Positions 25,950 through 34,043 of a stretch of DNA of 64,000 nt are shown one piece after another. The position numbers and the translations under genes are program-made. The notes below the pieces were generated by a model. It did not search any database. It saw only the letters and a program-made list of their open reading frames with translations, and was not told the origin of the DNA. Source of the DNA: Bacillota bacterium. Its GTDB lineage: Bacteria > Bacillota > Clostridia > Christensenellales > Aristaeellaceae. Each line of letters starts with the position of its first letter. Positions within the stretch are counted from its first letter, which is position 1. The stretch spans positions 1 to 64,000 of the forward strand of contig JAEYCB010000062.1 in NCBI GenBank assembly GCA_023404345.1, in the 5' to 3' direction.

Positions 25950-27281
25950 ATGAACATTGTTGAACAGGTGCGCGCGGCGGGCGTGGTCGGCGCGGGCGGC
26001 GCGGGGTTTCCCACGCATGTGAAGCTGGGCGCCAAAGCGGAGTACGTCATCGCCAACGGCGCCGAATGCGAGCCGCTCTTGCGCGTGGACCAGCTGCTCA
26101 TGCAGCGGCGCGCGGACCGCGTGGTGCGCGGCATGGAGTTGGCCATGCAGGCCACGGGCGCTAAGAAGGGCGTCATCGCCACCAAGGCGCACTATGAAGG
26201 TGCGGTCAAGGCACTCAGAGCCGCGCTGGGAGACCGAAACGACATCACTTTGCACCTGATGGACAGCTACTACCCCTCCGGGGATGAAAAGTCCATCATC
26301 TATGAGGTCACGGGCCGCGTGGTGCCCAGCGCCAAGCTGCCGGCGGACGTGGGCTGCGTGGTGAGCAACGTGGCCACGCTGTGCAACATTGCCGACGCGG
26401 CCGAGGGCCGCCCTGTGGTGGACAAGGACGTGACCGTGGGCGGCGATGTGCCTCATCCCCTCACCGTGACCGTACCCGTGGGCACTCCAATGCGCGAAGT
26501 GATCGCGCTGTCGGGCTTCACGGGAACGAAGGACGGCTACGCGCTCATCGTGGGTGGGCCCTGTATGGGCAAGCTGGAAGATGACTGGGACGCGCCGGTG
26601 ACCAAGACGACAGGCGGGCTTTTGCTGCTCAAACGCACGCACCTTCTGATCGCGCGGCGCACGCAGAGCCCCGAAAGGCTTCTCAAGATCGCTCGGGCGG
26701 TGTGCTGTCAGTGCAGCCAGTGCACGCAGATGTGTCCCCGAAACGCCCTTGGCCTGCATGTAGAGCCGCATAAGGCCATGCGCGCCATTACCACCGGCAA
26801 CGGCGCCCTGCTGGGCAACGCCCGCTCGGTGCTGGCCTGCTCTAGCTGCGGCGTATGCACCAACTACGCCTGCCACATGGGCCTTTCGCCCTCGGAGGTG
26901 ATGGCACAGATCAAGAATGAGCTGGGACGTGCGGGCATCCGGCCCGAGCCGGAAACGGACATCTGCGTGGACCCGTTCATCGTGCAAAAGCGCGTGCCAG
27001 TCAAGCGGCTGATCGCGCGCATGGGCCTGAGTGCCTTCGATACCCCGGCGCCGTACACGGACGTAGGTCTCCAGCCCAAACGGGTGGTGCTGCCGCTGCG
27101 CCAGCACGTGGGCAAACCCGCAGAGGCCACCGTGAAGCCCGGGGACCGGGTGCACCGCGGCGACGTGGTGGGTGAGATTCCCGAAAAGGCGCTGGGTGCA
27201 AGGGTACATGCCTCCATCGACGGCGTAGTTACTGCCGTGGACGCGCGGGGCGTGGAAATCACAGGAGGTGAGAGCGCATGA
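25950..27281 (+). CDS. PduS/RnfC-like flavin and Fe-S electron-transfer protein
   Basis: 443 residues. The N-terminus VVGAGGAGFPTHVKLGAKAEYVIANGAECEP-like region (split here around residues 12-41) is the NADH/FMN fold of RnfC and PduS. Two cysteine groups bind Fe-S clusters: C252, C255, C258, C262 followed by Pro, and C297, C300, C303, C308. In Pdu, PduS reduces cobalamin and binds PduT; here no B12 enzyme is present, so a role in passing NADH electrons to the shell protein and out is more likely. It overlaps the BMC-T gene by ATGA, which supports the pairing. Confidence 0.9.
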   Translation: MNIVEQVRAAGVVGAGGAGFPTHVKLGAKAEYVIANGAECEPLLRVDQLLMQRRADRVVRGMELAMQATGAKKGVIATKAHYEGAVKALRAALGDRNDITLHLMDSYYPSGDEKSIIYEVTGRVVPSAKLPADVGCVVSNVATLCNIADAAEGRPVVDKDVTVGGDVPHPLTVTVPVGTPMREVIALSGFTGTKDGYALIVGGPCMGKLEDDWDAPVTKTTGGLLLLKRTHLLIARRTQSPERLLKIARAVCCQCSQCTQMCPRNALGLHVEPHKAMRAITTGNGALLGNARSVLACSSCGVCTNYACHMGLSPSEVMAQIKNELGRAGIRPEPETDICVDPFIVQKRVPVKRLIARMGLSAFDTPAPYTDVGLQPKRVVLPLRQHVGKPAEATVKPGDRVHRGDVVGEIPEKALGARVHASIDGVVTAVDARGVEITGGESA

Positions 27282-27823
27282 CTGCAATCGGCGTGGTAGA
27301 GACGCTCAGCATTCCCATGGGTGTGCTGGCGGGTGATCAGATGGTCAAGACCGCGCAGGTGGACCTGGTGACCGCGCAGACGGTATGCGCGGGCAAGTAC
27401 ATCGTGGTGGTCAGCGGCGAGGTGGCCGCGGTGCGCTCCTCCGTAAGTGCCGGGATTGAAAGCGCCGGGAGCACGTTGGTGGACAGCCTTGTGATTCCCA
27501 ACGTGGATGAGCGCGTGGTCGCCGCCATGGCGGGCGCGTGTCCCGCCGAGCAGGTGGAAGCGGTCGGCGTGGTGGAAACCTTCTCGCTGGCCAGCGCCAT
27601 CAGCGTGGCGGATATCTCGGTTAAAGCCGCCGACGTGGACCTCATTGAGGTGCGCCTGGGGCGCGGCATGGGCGGCAAATCCTATGTGATCATCACTGGC
27701 GAGGTCGCCGCTGTGGAAGCGTCGGTTCGGGCCGCGGAGGCGGGCGAAGGGCTTGAGGGCCTGATCGCCTCCAGCGTGGTCATCCCCTCACCGCATATGG
27801 ACATGATTCGCGCGCTGATGTAA
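27278..27823 (+). CDS. PduT-like BMC-T shell protein with Fe-S pore cysteine
   Basis: 181 residues made of two tandem BMC domains (about 1-88 and 92-178), forming trimeric pseudohexameric shell tiles. The first pore loop reads QTVCAGKY, with C37 at the place of PduT C38, which holds a [4Fe-4S] cluster at the trimer axis. The second domain has the GRGMGGKSYV loop. The order PduS-like then PduT-like, with overlapping genes, suggests an electron conduit across the shell. ATG 27278 has GGAGGTGAG upstream. Confidence 0.93.
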   Translation: MTAIGVVETLSIPMGVLAGDQMVKTAQVDLVTAQTVCAGKYIVVVSGEVAAVRSSVSAGIESAGSTLVDSLVIPNVDERVVAAMAGACPAEQVEAVGVVETFSLASAISVADISVKAADVDLIEVRLGRGMGGKSYVIITGEVAAVEASVRAAEAGEGLEGLIASSVVIPSPHMDMIRALM

Positions 27824-27886
27824 GGTTTCTTTCAATAATAGGCGCGGGAACATAGATGAAATTCAAATGGCAAAGGAGTTTTTACC

Positions 27887-28180
<294 letters not shown>

Positions 28181-28209
28181 CCGCCATAGGATAGAAAGGA
28201 GTTATCATC

Positions 28210-28485
28210 ATGGAAAAGCAAGCTCTGGGTATGGTTGAGACCAAGGGTCTGGTAGGTTCTATCGAGGCGGCCGATGCCATGGTCAAGGCGGCCAACGTTC
28301 ATCTCATCGGCAAGGTTCACGTGGGCGGCGGACTGGTCACCGTGATGGTGCGCGGCGACGTGGGCGCGGTCAAGGCCTCTGTGGAGGCGGGCGGCGCGGC
28401 GGCCAAGCGCGTGGGTGAGCTGGTCAGCGTGCACGTCATCCCCCGGCCGCACGACGATGTGGAGGCCATTCTTCCCAAGCTGTAA
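28210..28485 (+). CDS. BMC-H hexameric shell protein, copy 2
   Basis: 91 residues, a tandem duplicate of the preceding gene. I count about nine differences over the shared 86 or so residues. One is in the pore region (KVHVGGGLV here, KEHIGGGLV in copy 1), which removes an acidic residue beside the pore and could tune permeability. AAGGAG lies before ATG 28210. Both copies are followed by the PRPHxDVEAILP end typical of PduA-like proteins. Confidence 0.95.
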   Translation: MEKQALGMVETKGLVGSIEAADAMVKAANVHLIGKVHVGGGLVTVMVRGDVGAVKASVEAGGAAAKRVGELVSVHVIPRPHDDVEAILPKL

Positions 28486-28521
28486 GCCACAGGGCGGCCC
28501 CATTATAAGGAGGACAGGGTT

Positions 28522-29538
28522 ATGAAAAAGATCATCAACGCACCGGAGCGCTTTATTCCCGAAATGCTGGAGGGCATCTATGCCGCGCATCCCGACGAAT
28601 TGATGTGCGTGGGCGGCGACCTTCATTGCCTTGTTTCCAAACGGAAGCATGCGGGCAAGGTGGGCATCGCCACCGGCGGCGGTTCGGGCCACCTCCCGCT
28701 GTTTCTGGGCTACGTGGGTGAGGGCATGCTGGATGGCTGCTCCATTGGCGACGTGTTTCAGTCGCCCAGCGCTGAACAGATGCTGGCCGTGACCAAAGAG
28801 ATCGACCAGGGCGCGGGCGTGCTCTACATCTACGGCAACTATAACGGCGATATCTTTAACTTCGACATGGCGGCCGAAATGGCCGATATGGAAGAGGACA
28901 TCCGCGTGGAAAGCGTTGTCGCGGGTGAGGACGTGGCCTCCGCAGGTCCCAGCGCCGAGGGTGAACCCAACAAGCGCCGCGGCGTGGCGGGTATCTTCTT
29001 CGTCTATAAGTGCGCTGGCGCAGCGGCGGCGGCGGGGTTGGACCTGGACGAGGTCAAGCGCGTGGCCGAAAAGGCATGCGCCAACGTGCGCACCATGGGT
29101 GTGGCGCTCACCTCCTGCACTGTGCCGCGCGTGGGCCATCCCAGTTTTGAAATCGGGGACGACGAGATGGAAATCGGCATGGGCATCCATGGCGAACCGG
29201 GCATCCGCCGTGGCAAGCTGCGCCCCGCCGATGAGATCGTGGACGAGATGCTTACGCCCATCCTTGCCGACCTGCCTTTCCAGGCGGGCGATGAGGTGGC
29301 CGTGCTCATCAACGGTCTGGGCGCGACTCCACTGGAGGAGCAGTACGTGATGTTCCGACGCGTCAAGCAGACGCTTGACGAGAAGGGCATCCGGGTGTTC
29401 CGCACCTATGTGGGCGAATATGCCACCTCCATGGAAATGGCGGGCGCTTCCATCTCGCTCATCCGTCTGGATGACGAGCTCAAGGGCTATCTCTCCGCCC
29501 CGGCCAACACTCCCTTCTTCAAGCAGTTTCAGCTGTAA
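28522..29538 (+). CDS. dhaK: DhaK-family dihydroxyacetone kinase subunit
   Basis: 338 residues. DhaK binds dihydroxyacetone, or related ketoses such as erythrulose in some homologues, through a covalent hemiaminal to His. Seen here are GGGSGHLP with H57, YNGD with D110 and GMGIHGEPG with H223, matching H56, D109 and H218 of E. coli DhaK. AAGGAGG precedes ATG 28522. It is paired with dhaL 12 bases downstream. In this pathway it may handle dihydroxyacetone linked to the DHAP product, or phosphorylate a ketose intermediate. No PTS partner DhaM is in the window. Confidence 0.9.
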   Translation: MKKIINAPERFIPEMLEGIYAAHPDELMCVGGDLHCLVSKRKHAGKVGIATGGGSGHLPLFLGYVGEGMLDGCSIGDVFQSPSAEQMLAVTKEIDQGAGVLYIYGNYNGDIFNFDMAAEMADMEEDIRVESVVAGEDVASAGPSAEGEPNKRRGVAGIFFVYKCAGAAAAAGLDLDEVKRVAEKACANVRTMGVALTSCTVPRVGHPSFEIGDDEMEIGMGIHGEPGIRRGKLRPADEIVDEMLTPILADLPFQAGDEVAVLINGLGATPLEEQYVMFRRVKQTLDEKGIRVFRTYVGEYATSMEMAGASISLIRLDDELKGYLSAPANTPFFKQFQL

Positions 29539-29550
29539 GGGGGCGTTGGG

Positions 29551-30183
29551 ATGAATGCGACTGATTTGCGCGCCCTGCTGGCCCGCTGGGCCGATGTGAT
29601 GGCGCAGAAGCGCGATTGGCTGATCGAGCTGGACAGCGTGGTGGGCGATAGCGACCTGGGCCTTACCATGAGCGACGGCTTCCGGGCCGCCAGCGATGCG
29701 GCCAACGCATGTGATCTTGCAGACGTGGGCAAGCTGTGCTACCAGGCAGGCAAGGCCATGGCCAGCGCCGTGCCCTCCACCATGGGCACCCTGATGGCCA
29801 GCGGACTGATGAACGCGGGCAAGGTCCTTAAGGGCGCTGAACAGCTGACCTCCGTGCAGGAGGCACAGCTGTTCGAGGCGTATCTGGAGGGTGTGAAGAA
29901 CCGCGGCAAGGCTGAGGTGGGGGACAAGACGTTCCTGGATGGCCTGGCCCCGGCGGTGAAGGTTCTTGCTGAGGCAGCGCAGGTAGGCCCCATCGGTGCC
30001 GAAGCAGCGCAGGCGGCGGCGGAATCGGCGTGGCAGGCGTTTGAAAACACACGCGGCATGCTGGCCAAGCATGGCCGCATGGCCATCCGTGGCGAGGCTT
30101 CGCGCGAGCTGCTCGACCCCGGCGCGGCTGTGGCCGCCCTGCTGATGAAAGTGTATGCCGAATTTAAAGCGGACAGAGAGTGA
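29551..30183 (+). CDS. dhaL: DhaL-family nucleotide-binding kinase subunit
   Basis: 210 residues, the ATP/ADP-binding partner of DhaK. The conserved metal-binding motif is LDSVVGDSDLGLTM (Asp cluster for the two Mg ions), followed by the all-helical barrel. In PTS-type systems DhaL holds ADP that DhaM recharges; without DhaM the pair may use ATP directly, as in split ATP-dependent kinases. GGGGGCGTTGGG precedes ATG 29551. Its stop codon is contiguous with the regulator gene. Confidence 0.9.
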   Translation: MNATDLRALLARWADVMAQKRDWLIELDSVVGDSDLGLTMSDGFRAASDAANACDLADVGKLCYQAGKAMASAVPSTMGTLMASGLMNAGKVLKGAEQLTSVQEAQLFEAYLEGVKNRGKAEVGDKTFLDGLAPAVKVLAEAAQVGPIGAEAAQAAAESAWQAFENTRGMLAKHGRMAIRGEASRELLDPGAAVAALLMKVYAEFKADRE

Positions 30184-30188
30184 CAGGC

Positions 30189-31196
30189 ATGACCATTCGG
30201 GAAATCGCGGCCATCGCGGGCGTATCGCCCGCGGCGGTCTCGCTGGTGATGAACAATAAAAAGGGTGTAAGCGAGGAGACACGCCGCCGTGTGCTGAGCG
30301 TGGTGGAGGAGTGCGGCTATGCGCCGGCGCTTCAGAAAAAAAAGGTAGAGCGCTTTCGTCTGATGGTGCTTAAATTCCGTGCGCATGGCATTGCGCTGGA
30401 AGAGAATCAGGGCTTTATCGCCTCCATCATCGACCGCATTGAAAGCGAGTGCCGGCGCTTCGCCTTTGACCTCATCATGTGCAACTGCGAGGCCAAAACC
30501 GCGGCAGCCACCATCCGCGAGCTGATGCAGAACCCGCCCGACGGCGTCATCGTCATCGGCACCGAGCTGCGTGAGCCGGACTATCCGCTGCTCAAGCTTT
30601 TCACTGTGCCCGTGGTGGTGCTGGACAACAACATCATCCTGGATAACATCGACAGTGTGGTCATGGCCAACCGCGCTCTGATGGCCAACGTGGTCCATTA
30701 CCTTTATGATCTTGGGTACCGGGAAATCGGTTACTTCAAATTTACCCAGCCCGTCAACAACTGTGATGAACGCTACGAGGGATACCTGGCGGAACTGGAA
30801 CGTCTGGGCCTGTCCGCGCCCGAACCCATCTGGCTCAAACCCACGGTGGACGGTGCGTTTGAGGATATGAAAAACCTGATCAAAAGCGGCGCCTACGTGC
30901 CGCACGGCGCAGTGGTGGCCGATAACGACACCGTGGCTATCGGCGCGGTCAAGGCTATCCGTGAGGCGGGATACAGCATTCCGGAGGATATGTCCATCAT
31001 CGGCTTTGACGACATTCCCTTTAGTGCGGTCACCATGCCGGCACTGACCACCATGCGCATATCACGTTCAGCCATGGGAATGCTGGCCGTAGATATGATC
31101 CGTAAGCGCATCAAATATCCCGACTGGCCGGGTATGCACATGCAGATCGGTGGAAAGCTGATCGTGCGCAACAGCACCCGGCCCAAAAACGGCTGA
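30189..31196 (+). CDS. LacI-family transcriptional regulator of the BMC operon
   Basis: About 335 residues. An N-terminal helix-turn-helix (MTIREIAAIAGVSPAAVSLV) is followed by a hinge and a periplasmic-binding-like effector domain ending with the SIIGFDDIPFSAVTMPALTT signature. I chose ATG 30189, which gives the usual LacI start; GTG 30180 overlaps the dhaL stop and is possible. It lies inside the operon, between dhaL and the pentamer genes, so it is autoregulated. It probably binds the repeated sites in 16944-17319 and senses the imported sugar or a phosphorylated intermediate. Confidence 0.9.
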   Translation: MTIREIAAIAGVSPAAVSLVMNNKKGVSEETRRRVLSVVEECGYAPALQKKKVERFRLMVLKFRAHGIALEENQGFIASIIDRIESECRRFAFDLIMCNCEAKTAAATIRELMQNPPDGVIVIGTELREPDYPLLKLFTVPVVVLDNNIILDNIDSVVMANRALMANVVHYLYDLGYREIGYFKFTQPVNNCDERYEGYLAELERLGLSAPEPIWLKPTVDGAFEDMKNLIKSGAYVPHGAVVADNDTVAIGAVKAIREAGYSIPEDMSIIGFDDIPFSAVTMPALTTMRISRSAMGMLAVDMIRKRIKYPDWPGMHMQIGGKLIVRNSTRPKNG

Positions 31197-31207
31197 AGGA
31201 GGTCCCT

Positions 31208-31531
31208 ATGCTGGTAGGGCGGGTAACAGGCAATGTGGTAAGCACCAACAAGGTGGATACGTTGCGGGGGGCCAAGCTTCTGATCGTGCAGCCTGTGGAG
31301 CTGGACACGTTGGCGATGAAAGACGATTATGTGGTCTGCGTGGATGACGTGGGTGCAGGTGAGGGTGACCTGGTGTTCTGCGCCTACGGCAGCTCCGCCC
31401 GGCAGTCGGATACATCCAAAAAGGTCGCTTCGGATTACACCATCTACGGCATCGTGGATTCTATCAACATGCGCGGCACGCGCACTTACGACAAGGCAAA
31501 GGAGGCGGAGGCATGCAGCTGGCAAAAGTGA
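31208..31531 (+). CDS. BMC-P (EutN/CcmL) pentamer protein 1
   Basis: 107 residues. The EutN/CcmL fold is shown by MLVGRVTGNVVSTNKVDTLR, LLIVQPV and the VDDVGAGEGDLVF glycine-rich segment; IYGIVDSI is the last strand. Pentamers cap the shell vertices. The C-terminal 15 or so residues run over the next start by 19 bases. AAGGAGG precedes ATG 31208. First of four consecutive, clearly diverged paralogues. Confidence 0.93.
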   Translation: MLVGRVTGNVVSTNKVDTLRGAKLLIVQPVELDTLAMKDDYVVCVDDVGAGEGDLVFCAYGSSARQSDTSKKVASDYTIYGIVDSINMRGTRTYDKAKEAEACSWQK

Positions 31532-31815
31532 TCGGCAGCATGGTCAGCACCCGCAAGTCGGACCGGCTGCATGGGCTCAAGCTTCTGGTAGCCGTGCCCA
31601 TCGATATGGATACCTTTGAAGAAAAGGGCACGCCCTTTATTACCGTGGACACCGTGGGCGCGGGAGAAGGCGAAATCGTCATGTGGGCGGGCGGAAGCTC
31701 GTCGCGTCAGACCGATCTGACCACCAACAAGCCCGTAGACAGCTCCATCGTGGGTATCGTGGATTTCGTGGATATTCTGGACAAGCGCGTGTACGACAAG
31801 GGGAATGCCTCATGA
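31513..31815 (+). CDS. BMC-P (EutN/CcmL) pentamer protein 2
   Basis: 100 residues: MQLAKVIGSMVSTRKSDRL, LKLLVAVPID, TVGAGEGEIVMWAGGSS and IVGIVDFVDI are all in the EutN/CcmL pattern. It is the copy closest to canonical EutN. AAGGAGG ahead of ATG 31513 lies inside gene 1, and its own stop overlaps gene 3 by ATGA, so the run is translationally coupled. Confidence 0.93.
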   Translation: MQLAKVIGSMVSTRKSDRLHGLKLLVAVPIDMDTFEEKGTPFITVDTVGAGEGEIVMWAGGSSSRQTDLTTNKPVDSSIVGIVDFVDILDKRVYDKGNAS

Positions 31816-32102
31816 AGATCGCGCGCGTGACAGGAACGGTGGTTTCCACCGTCAAATACGAAAAATACTGCGGCTACAAGCTGCTCAAGGTGCGTCACCT
31901 TACGCTGGAAGGCGAACTGACCGGCGAGGAGCTTATCGCCCTGGATGCGGCGGACGCGGGTATCGGCGATATCGTGCTGGTCAACAACGATGGTGGTGCG
32001 GCGCAGATGATTACCGGGGATAAAACGCTCATAGCCAGCGTTACCATCTGCGGTGTGGTGGACTGCTATACCTGGCAGGGACGTCACGTGGCCTGCCATT
32101 AG
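31812..32102 (+). CDS. BMC-P (EutN/CcmL) pentamer protein 3
   Basis: 96 residues: MKIARVTGTVVSTVKYEKYCG, YKLLKVRHL, ALDAADAGIGDIVLVNNDGGA and ICGVVDCYTW. More diverged than copy 2, with several cysteines and a C-terminal His/Cys end (RHVACH). It starts by ATGA overlap with copy 2 and is followed by copy 4 after ten bases. Confidence 0.92.
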   Translation: MKIARVTGTVVSTVKYEKYCGYKLLKVRHLTLEGELTGEELIALDAADAGIGDIVLVNNDGGAAQMITGDKTLIASVTICGVVDCYTWQGRHVACH

Positions 32103-32112
32103 GGGGAAGGGC

Positions 32113-32376
32113 ATGAACATCGGCAAGGTTGTGGGGTCTGTGGTGTGCACTGTGAAAACCCCCACGCTGGAAGGTATCAAGCTGCTGGTGGTCCGCCAGA
32201 TTGTCAATGGACAGGAAAAAGGACTGATCATCGCCTGTGACGGCACCCGCCAAGCGGGTATCGGAGACGTGGTGTATATGATTGGCCGTAAGGAAGCTGC
32301 CCTGCTGCTGGATTTGAAGGACCCGCCGCCCAGCGATATCACCATCGCCGGCATCATCGATCCGGAAACGCTGTAA
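32113..32376 (+). CDS. BMC-P (EutN/CcmL) pentamer protein 4
   Basis: 87 residues, the shortest copy: MNIGKVVGSVVCTVKTPTLEG, KLLVVRQIV, ACDGTRQAGIGDVVYMIG and ITIAGIIDPETL. ATG 32113 follows GGGGGAAGG; the longer open frame from 32053 overlaps copy 3 and is rejected. It is the last gene of the operon, with a strong terminator directly after it. Confidence 0.92.
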   Translation: MNIGKVVGSVVCTVKTPTLEGIKLLVVRQIVNGQEKGLIIACDGTRQAGIGDVVYMIGRKEAALLLDLKDPPPSDITIAGIIDPETL

Positions 32377-32383
32377 GCAAAAA

Positions 32384-32415
32384 GCGGCCCGGCTTCCCAT
32401 GGGAAGCCGGGCCGC
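32384..32415. terminator. Terminator closing the BMC operon (bidirectional)
   Basis: A 15-bp perfect inverted repeat (GCGGCCCGGCTTCCC / GGGAAGCCGGGCCGC) at the end of the BMC operon. AAAAA precedes it, so it also fits a terminator for the convergent gene at 32430. Confidence 0.8.
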
Positions 32416-32429
32416 GTACTGCATGCCTT

Positions 32430-33767
32430 TTACCAGGTTGCCTTGCTGGCACTGGTTACCGCCGCCTGGTGGTCGGGATCGACCTTATCGCTTTCGTGGG
32501 TCTTGCTGTTTTTGAAATGAATGCAGAAGTGCCCATCGAAATTGTTTGTGGAAATGGTGGTGGTGCCGTGCGGCATACCGTTCATAGAAGCGGCATAGAC
32601 ATGGCCGTTGTAAAGAATCAGGATGGCGCGCCTGCTCCAGCTCCATTCCCCGCCGTAGATGCTCTTCATAGTGGCGGTGTCCTCGGCTGTACGGGGCTCA
32701 GCGTCAATATGATTGTAGCCGGACCAGCGCACGACCTCAAAGGTCTTGCCGGTTTTTACGTCCTTGATGGTAAAGCGGGCGTTCTTGGGAATCACATTGG
32801 TCACTTTGTCCTCGAACCAGTCCAGCACCTCTGTTTCGTAGGTCTTGGAACCGGAGGATCCGGATTCGCCGACTGATCCGAAAAGAATGCGGATGGTGGA
32901 GGAACCGGCAATGCCGTCATCCTTCATGTTGCGCTTTTTTTGGAACTGCTGCACAGCCGCTACGGTGCCTGCGCCATACACGCCGTCGATAGCACCGTCG
33001 TAGTAGCCCAGACATTCCAAAGCCTGCTGAAGCTTGACCACGTTGGACCCGCTGTCACCCTCACGGCTGTTACCTGGCGCGGAGCCAATTTCAGATATGC
33101 TGGAAACGGTAGGGTATTTTGAAGCGGACGCAGACGATGAAGATGACGAACCAGATGAGGACGAGGCACCGCTGCCCGGCTCCGGCTGGGTGGTCATGGA
33201 GGTTTTGTTGCAGCTTCCGAAGATGCTGGTCACCGTAGAGGTGCCGGCATAGCCGTCAGCCTCCAGCCCTTCATCCTTCTGGTACTGGGTGACGGCTTTG
33301 GTGGTGCCGTCGCCGTAGATGCCGTCGATCTTGCCATCATAGTATCCTAGAATGTTTAGCGCCTGCTGGAGCTTTTTCACGTCGCTGTTCTCATCCCCGA
33401 TGCGCATGATGCCCGGCGCGCTGCCCAGCGCTTTGATGCTGGCGGCTGCGGCCGCAGCGGCGGAGGGGGATTGGGTTACGTACTTCTTCATCATATAGCC
33501 GGTGAAGTTGCCATAGCGCACCTTGTACCAGTCGCCGGATTTGCCCAGAATATCCACTTCTTCGCCTTCCGGAACGGTTTGCAGGGCGCTGGATTCTTTA
33601 TCAGCTTCCTTGCGCAGTACCACCTTGGCGTTGGTTACGCCCGCATCTGCTGCCAGGGCTGTCTGAGGAAGCATCGTGCAGCCCAGAACGACCGTGAGCG
33701 CCAGCACAGCGCATAAGATCTGTCGTAGGGCGTGGCGAATACCGCTATATGCCTCATAAAGGACCAT
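32430..33767 (-). CDS. Secreted SH3 / peptidoglycan-binding repeat protein
   Basis: 445 residues with a signal peptide ending about TALAADAG. Then come a bacterial SH3 domain (about 45-98), two peptidoglycan-binding type 1 domains (about 118-180 and 235-295: KLQQALNILGYYDGKIDGIYG and a second copy) separated by a Ser-rich linker, and a C-terminal 120-residue domain. That last domain has NHIDAEP, YNGHVYAASMNGMPHG and GHFCIHFKNSKTH, with conserved-looking His and Cys residues; I cannot name it, and it could be catalytic. It is probably a cell-wall protein. ATG 33767 has AAAGGAGG 11 bases upstream and a strong promoter behind it. Confidence 0.85.
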   Translation of the reverse strand: MVLYEAYSGIRHALRQILCAVLALTVVLGCTMLPQTALAADAGVTNAKVVLRKEADKESSALQTVPEGEEVDILGKSGDWYKVRYGNFTGYMMKKYVTQSPSAAAAAAASIKALGSAPGIMRIGDENSDVKKLQQALNILGYYDGKIDGIYGDGTTKAVTQYQKDEGLEADGYAGTSTVTSIFGSCNKTSMTTQPEPGSGASSSSGSSSSSSASASKYPTVSSISEIGSAPGNSREGDSGSNVVKLQQALECLGYYDGAIDGVYGAGTVAAVQQFQKKRNMKDDGIAGSSTIRILFGSVGESGSSGSKTYETEVLDWFEDKVTNVIPKNARFTIKDVKTGKTFEVVRWSGYNHIDAEPRTAEDTATMKSIYGGEWSWSRRAILILYNGHVYAASMNGMPHGTTTISTNNFDGHFCIHFKNSKTHESDKVDPDHQAAVTSASKATW

Positions 33768-33829
33768 GTGAATCAGTTCCTCCTTTGCAGTGGGGGAAAG
33801 AGGGCGTATCCCTCACAAGTTGCAAAATC

Positions 33830-33858
33830 AATATATTACGAAAATATTAATATGTCAA
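33830..33858 (-). promoter_or_regulatory. Promoter of the SH3/peptidoglycan-binding gene
   Basis: On the minus strand: TTGACA (33853-33858), a 17-base spacer and TATATT (33830-33835), in an AT-rich divergent region. Confidence 0.75.
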
Positions 33859-33941
33859 GACGAATATGTGAAGTGTTACATGCGTTGCGGCTTCCAAAAT
33901 TCAGTCATTTTGATATCTTTTCAGCAAAATTGGGGAAACTA

Positions 33942-33970
33942 TTGACGAAAACGGAAATCGAGATTAAACT
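33942..33970 (+). promoter_or_regulatory. Promoter of the 807-residue orphan gene
   Basis: TTGACG (33942-33947), a 17-base spacer and TAAACT (33965-33970), about 74 bases before ATG 34044. Confidence 0.65.
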
Positions 33971-34043
33971 ATCATGGTGTTCATGGTTCATTCATAATTT
34001 TGCCATGCCACGGACACACCGATATGATGTAAGGGGTTAGTAT

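Noticed and set aside
24342..27287. A 981-codon minus-strand open frame opposite the aldehyde dehydrogenase and PduS genes
   Set aside because: Translation is rich in His, Arg and Gly with no family match, while the plus strand encodes complete BMC enzymes.
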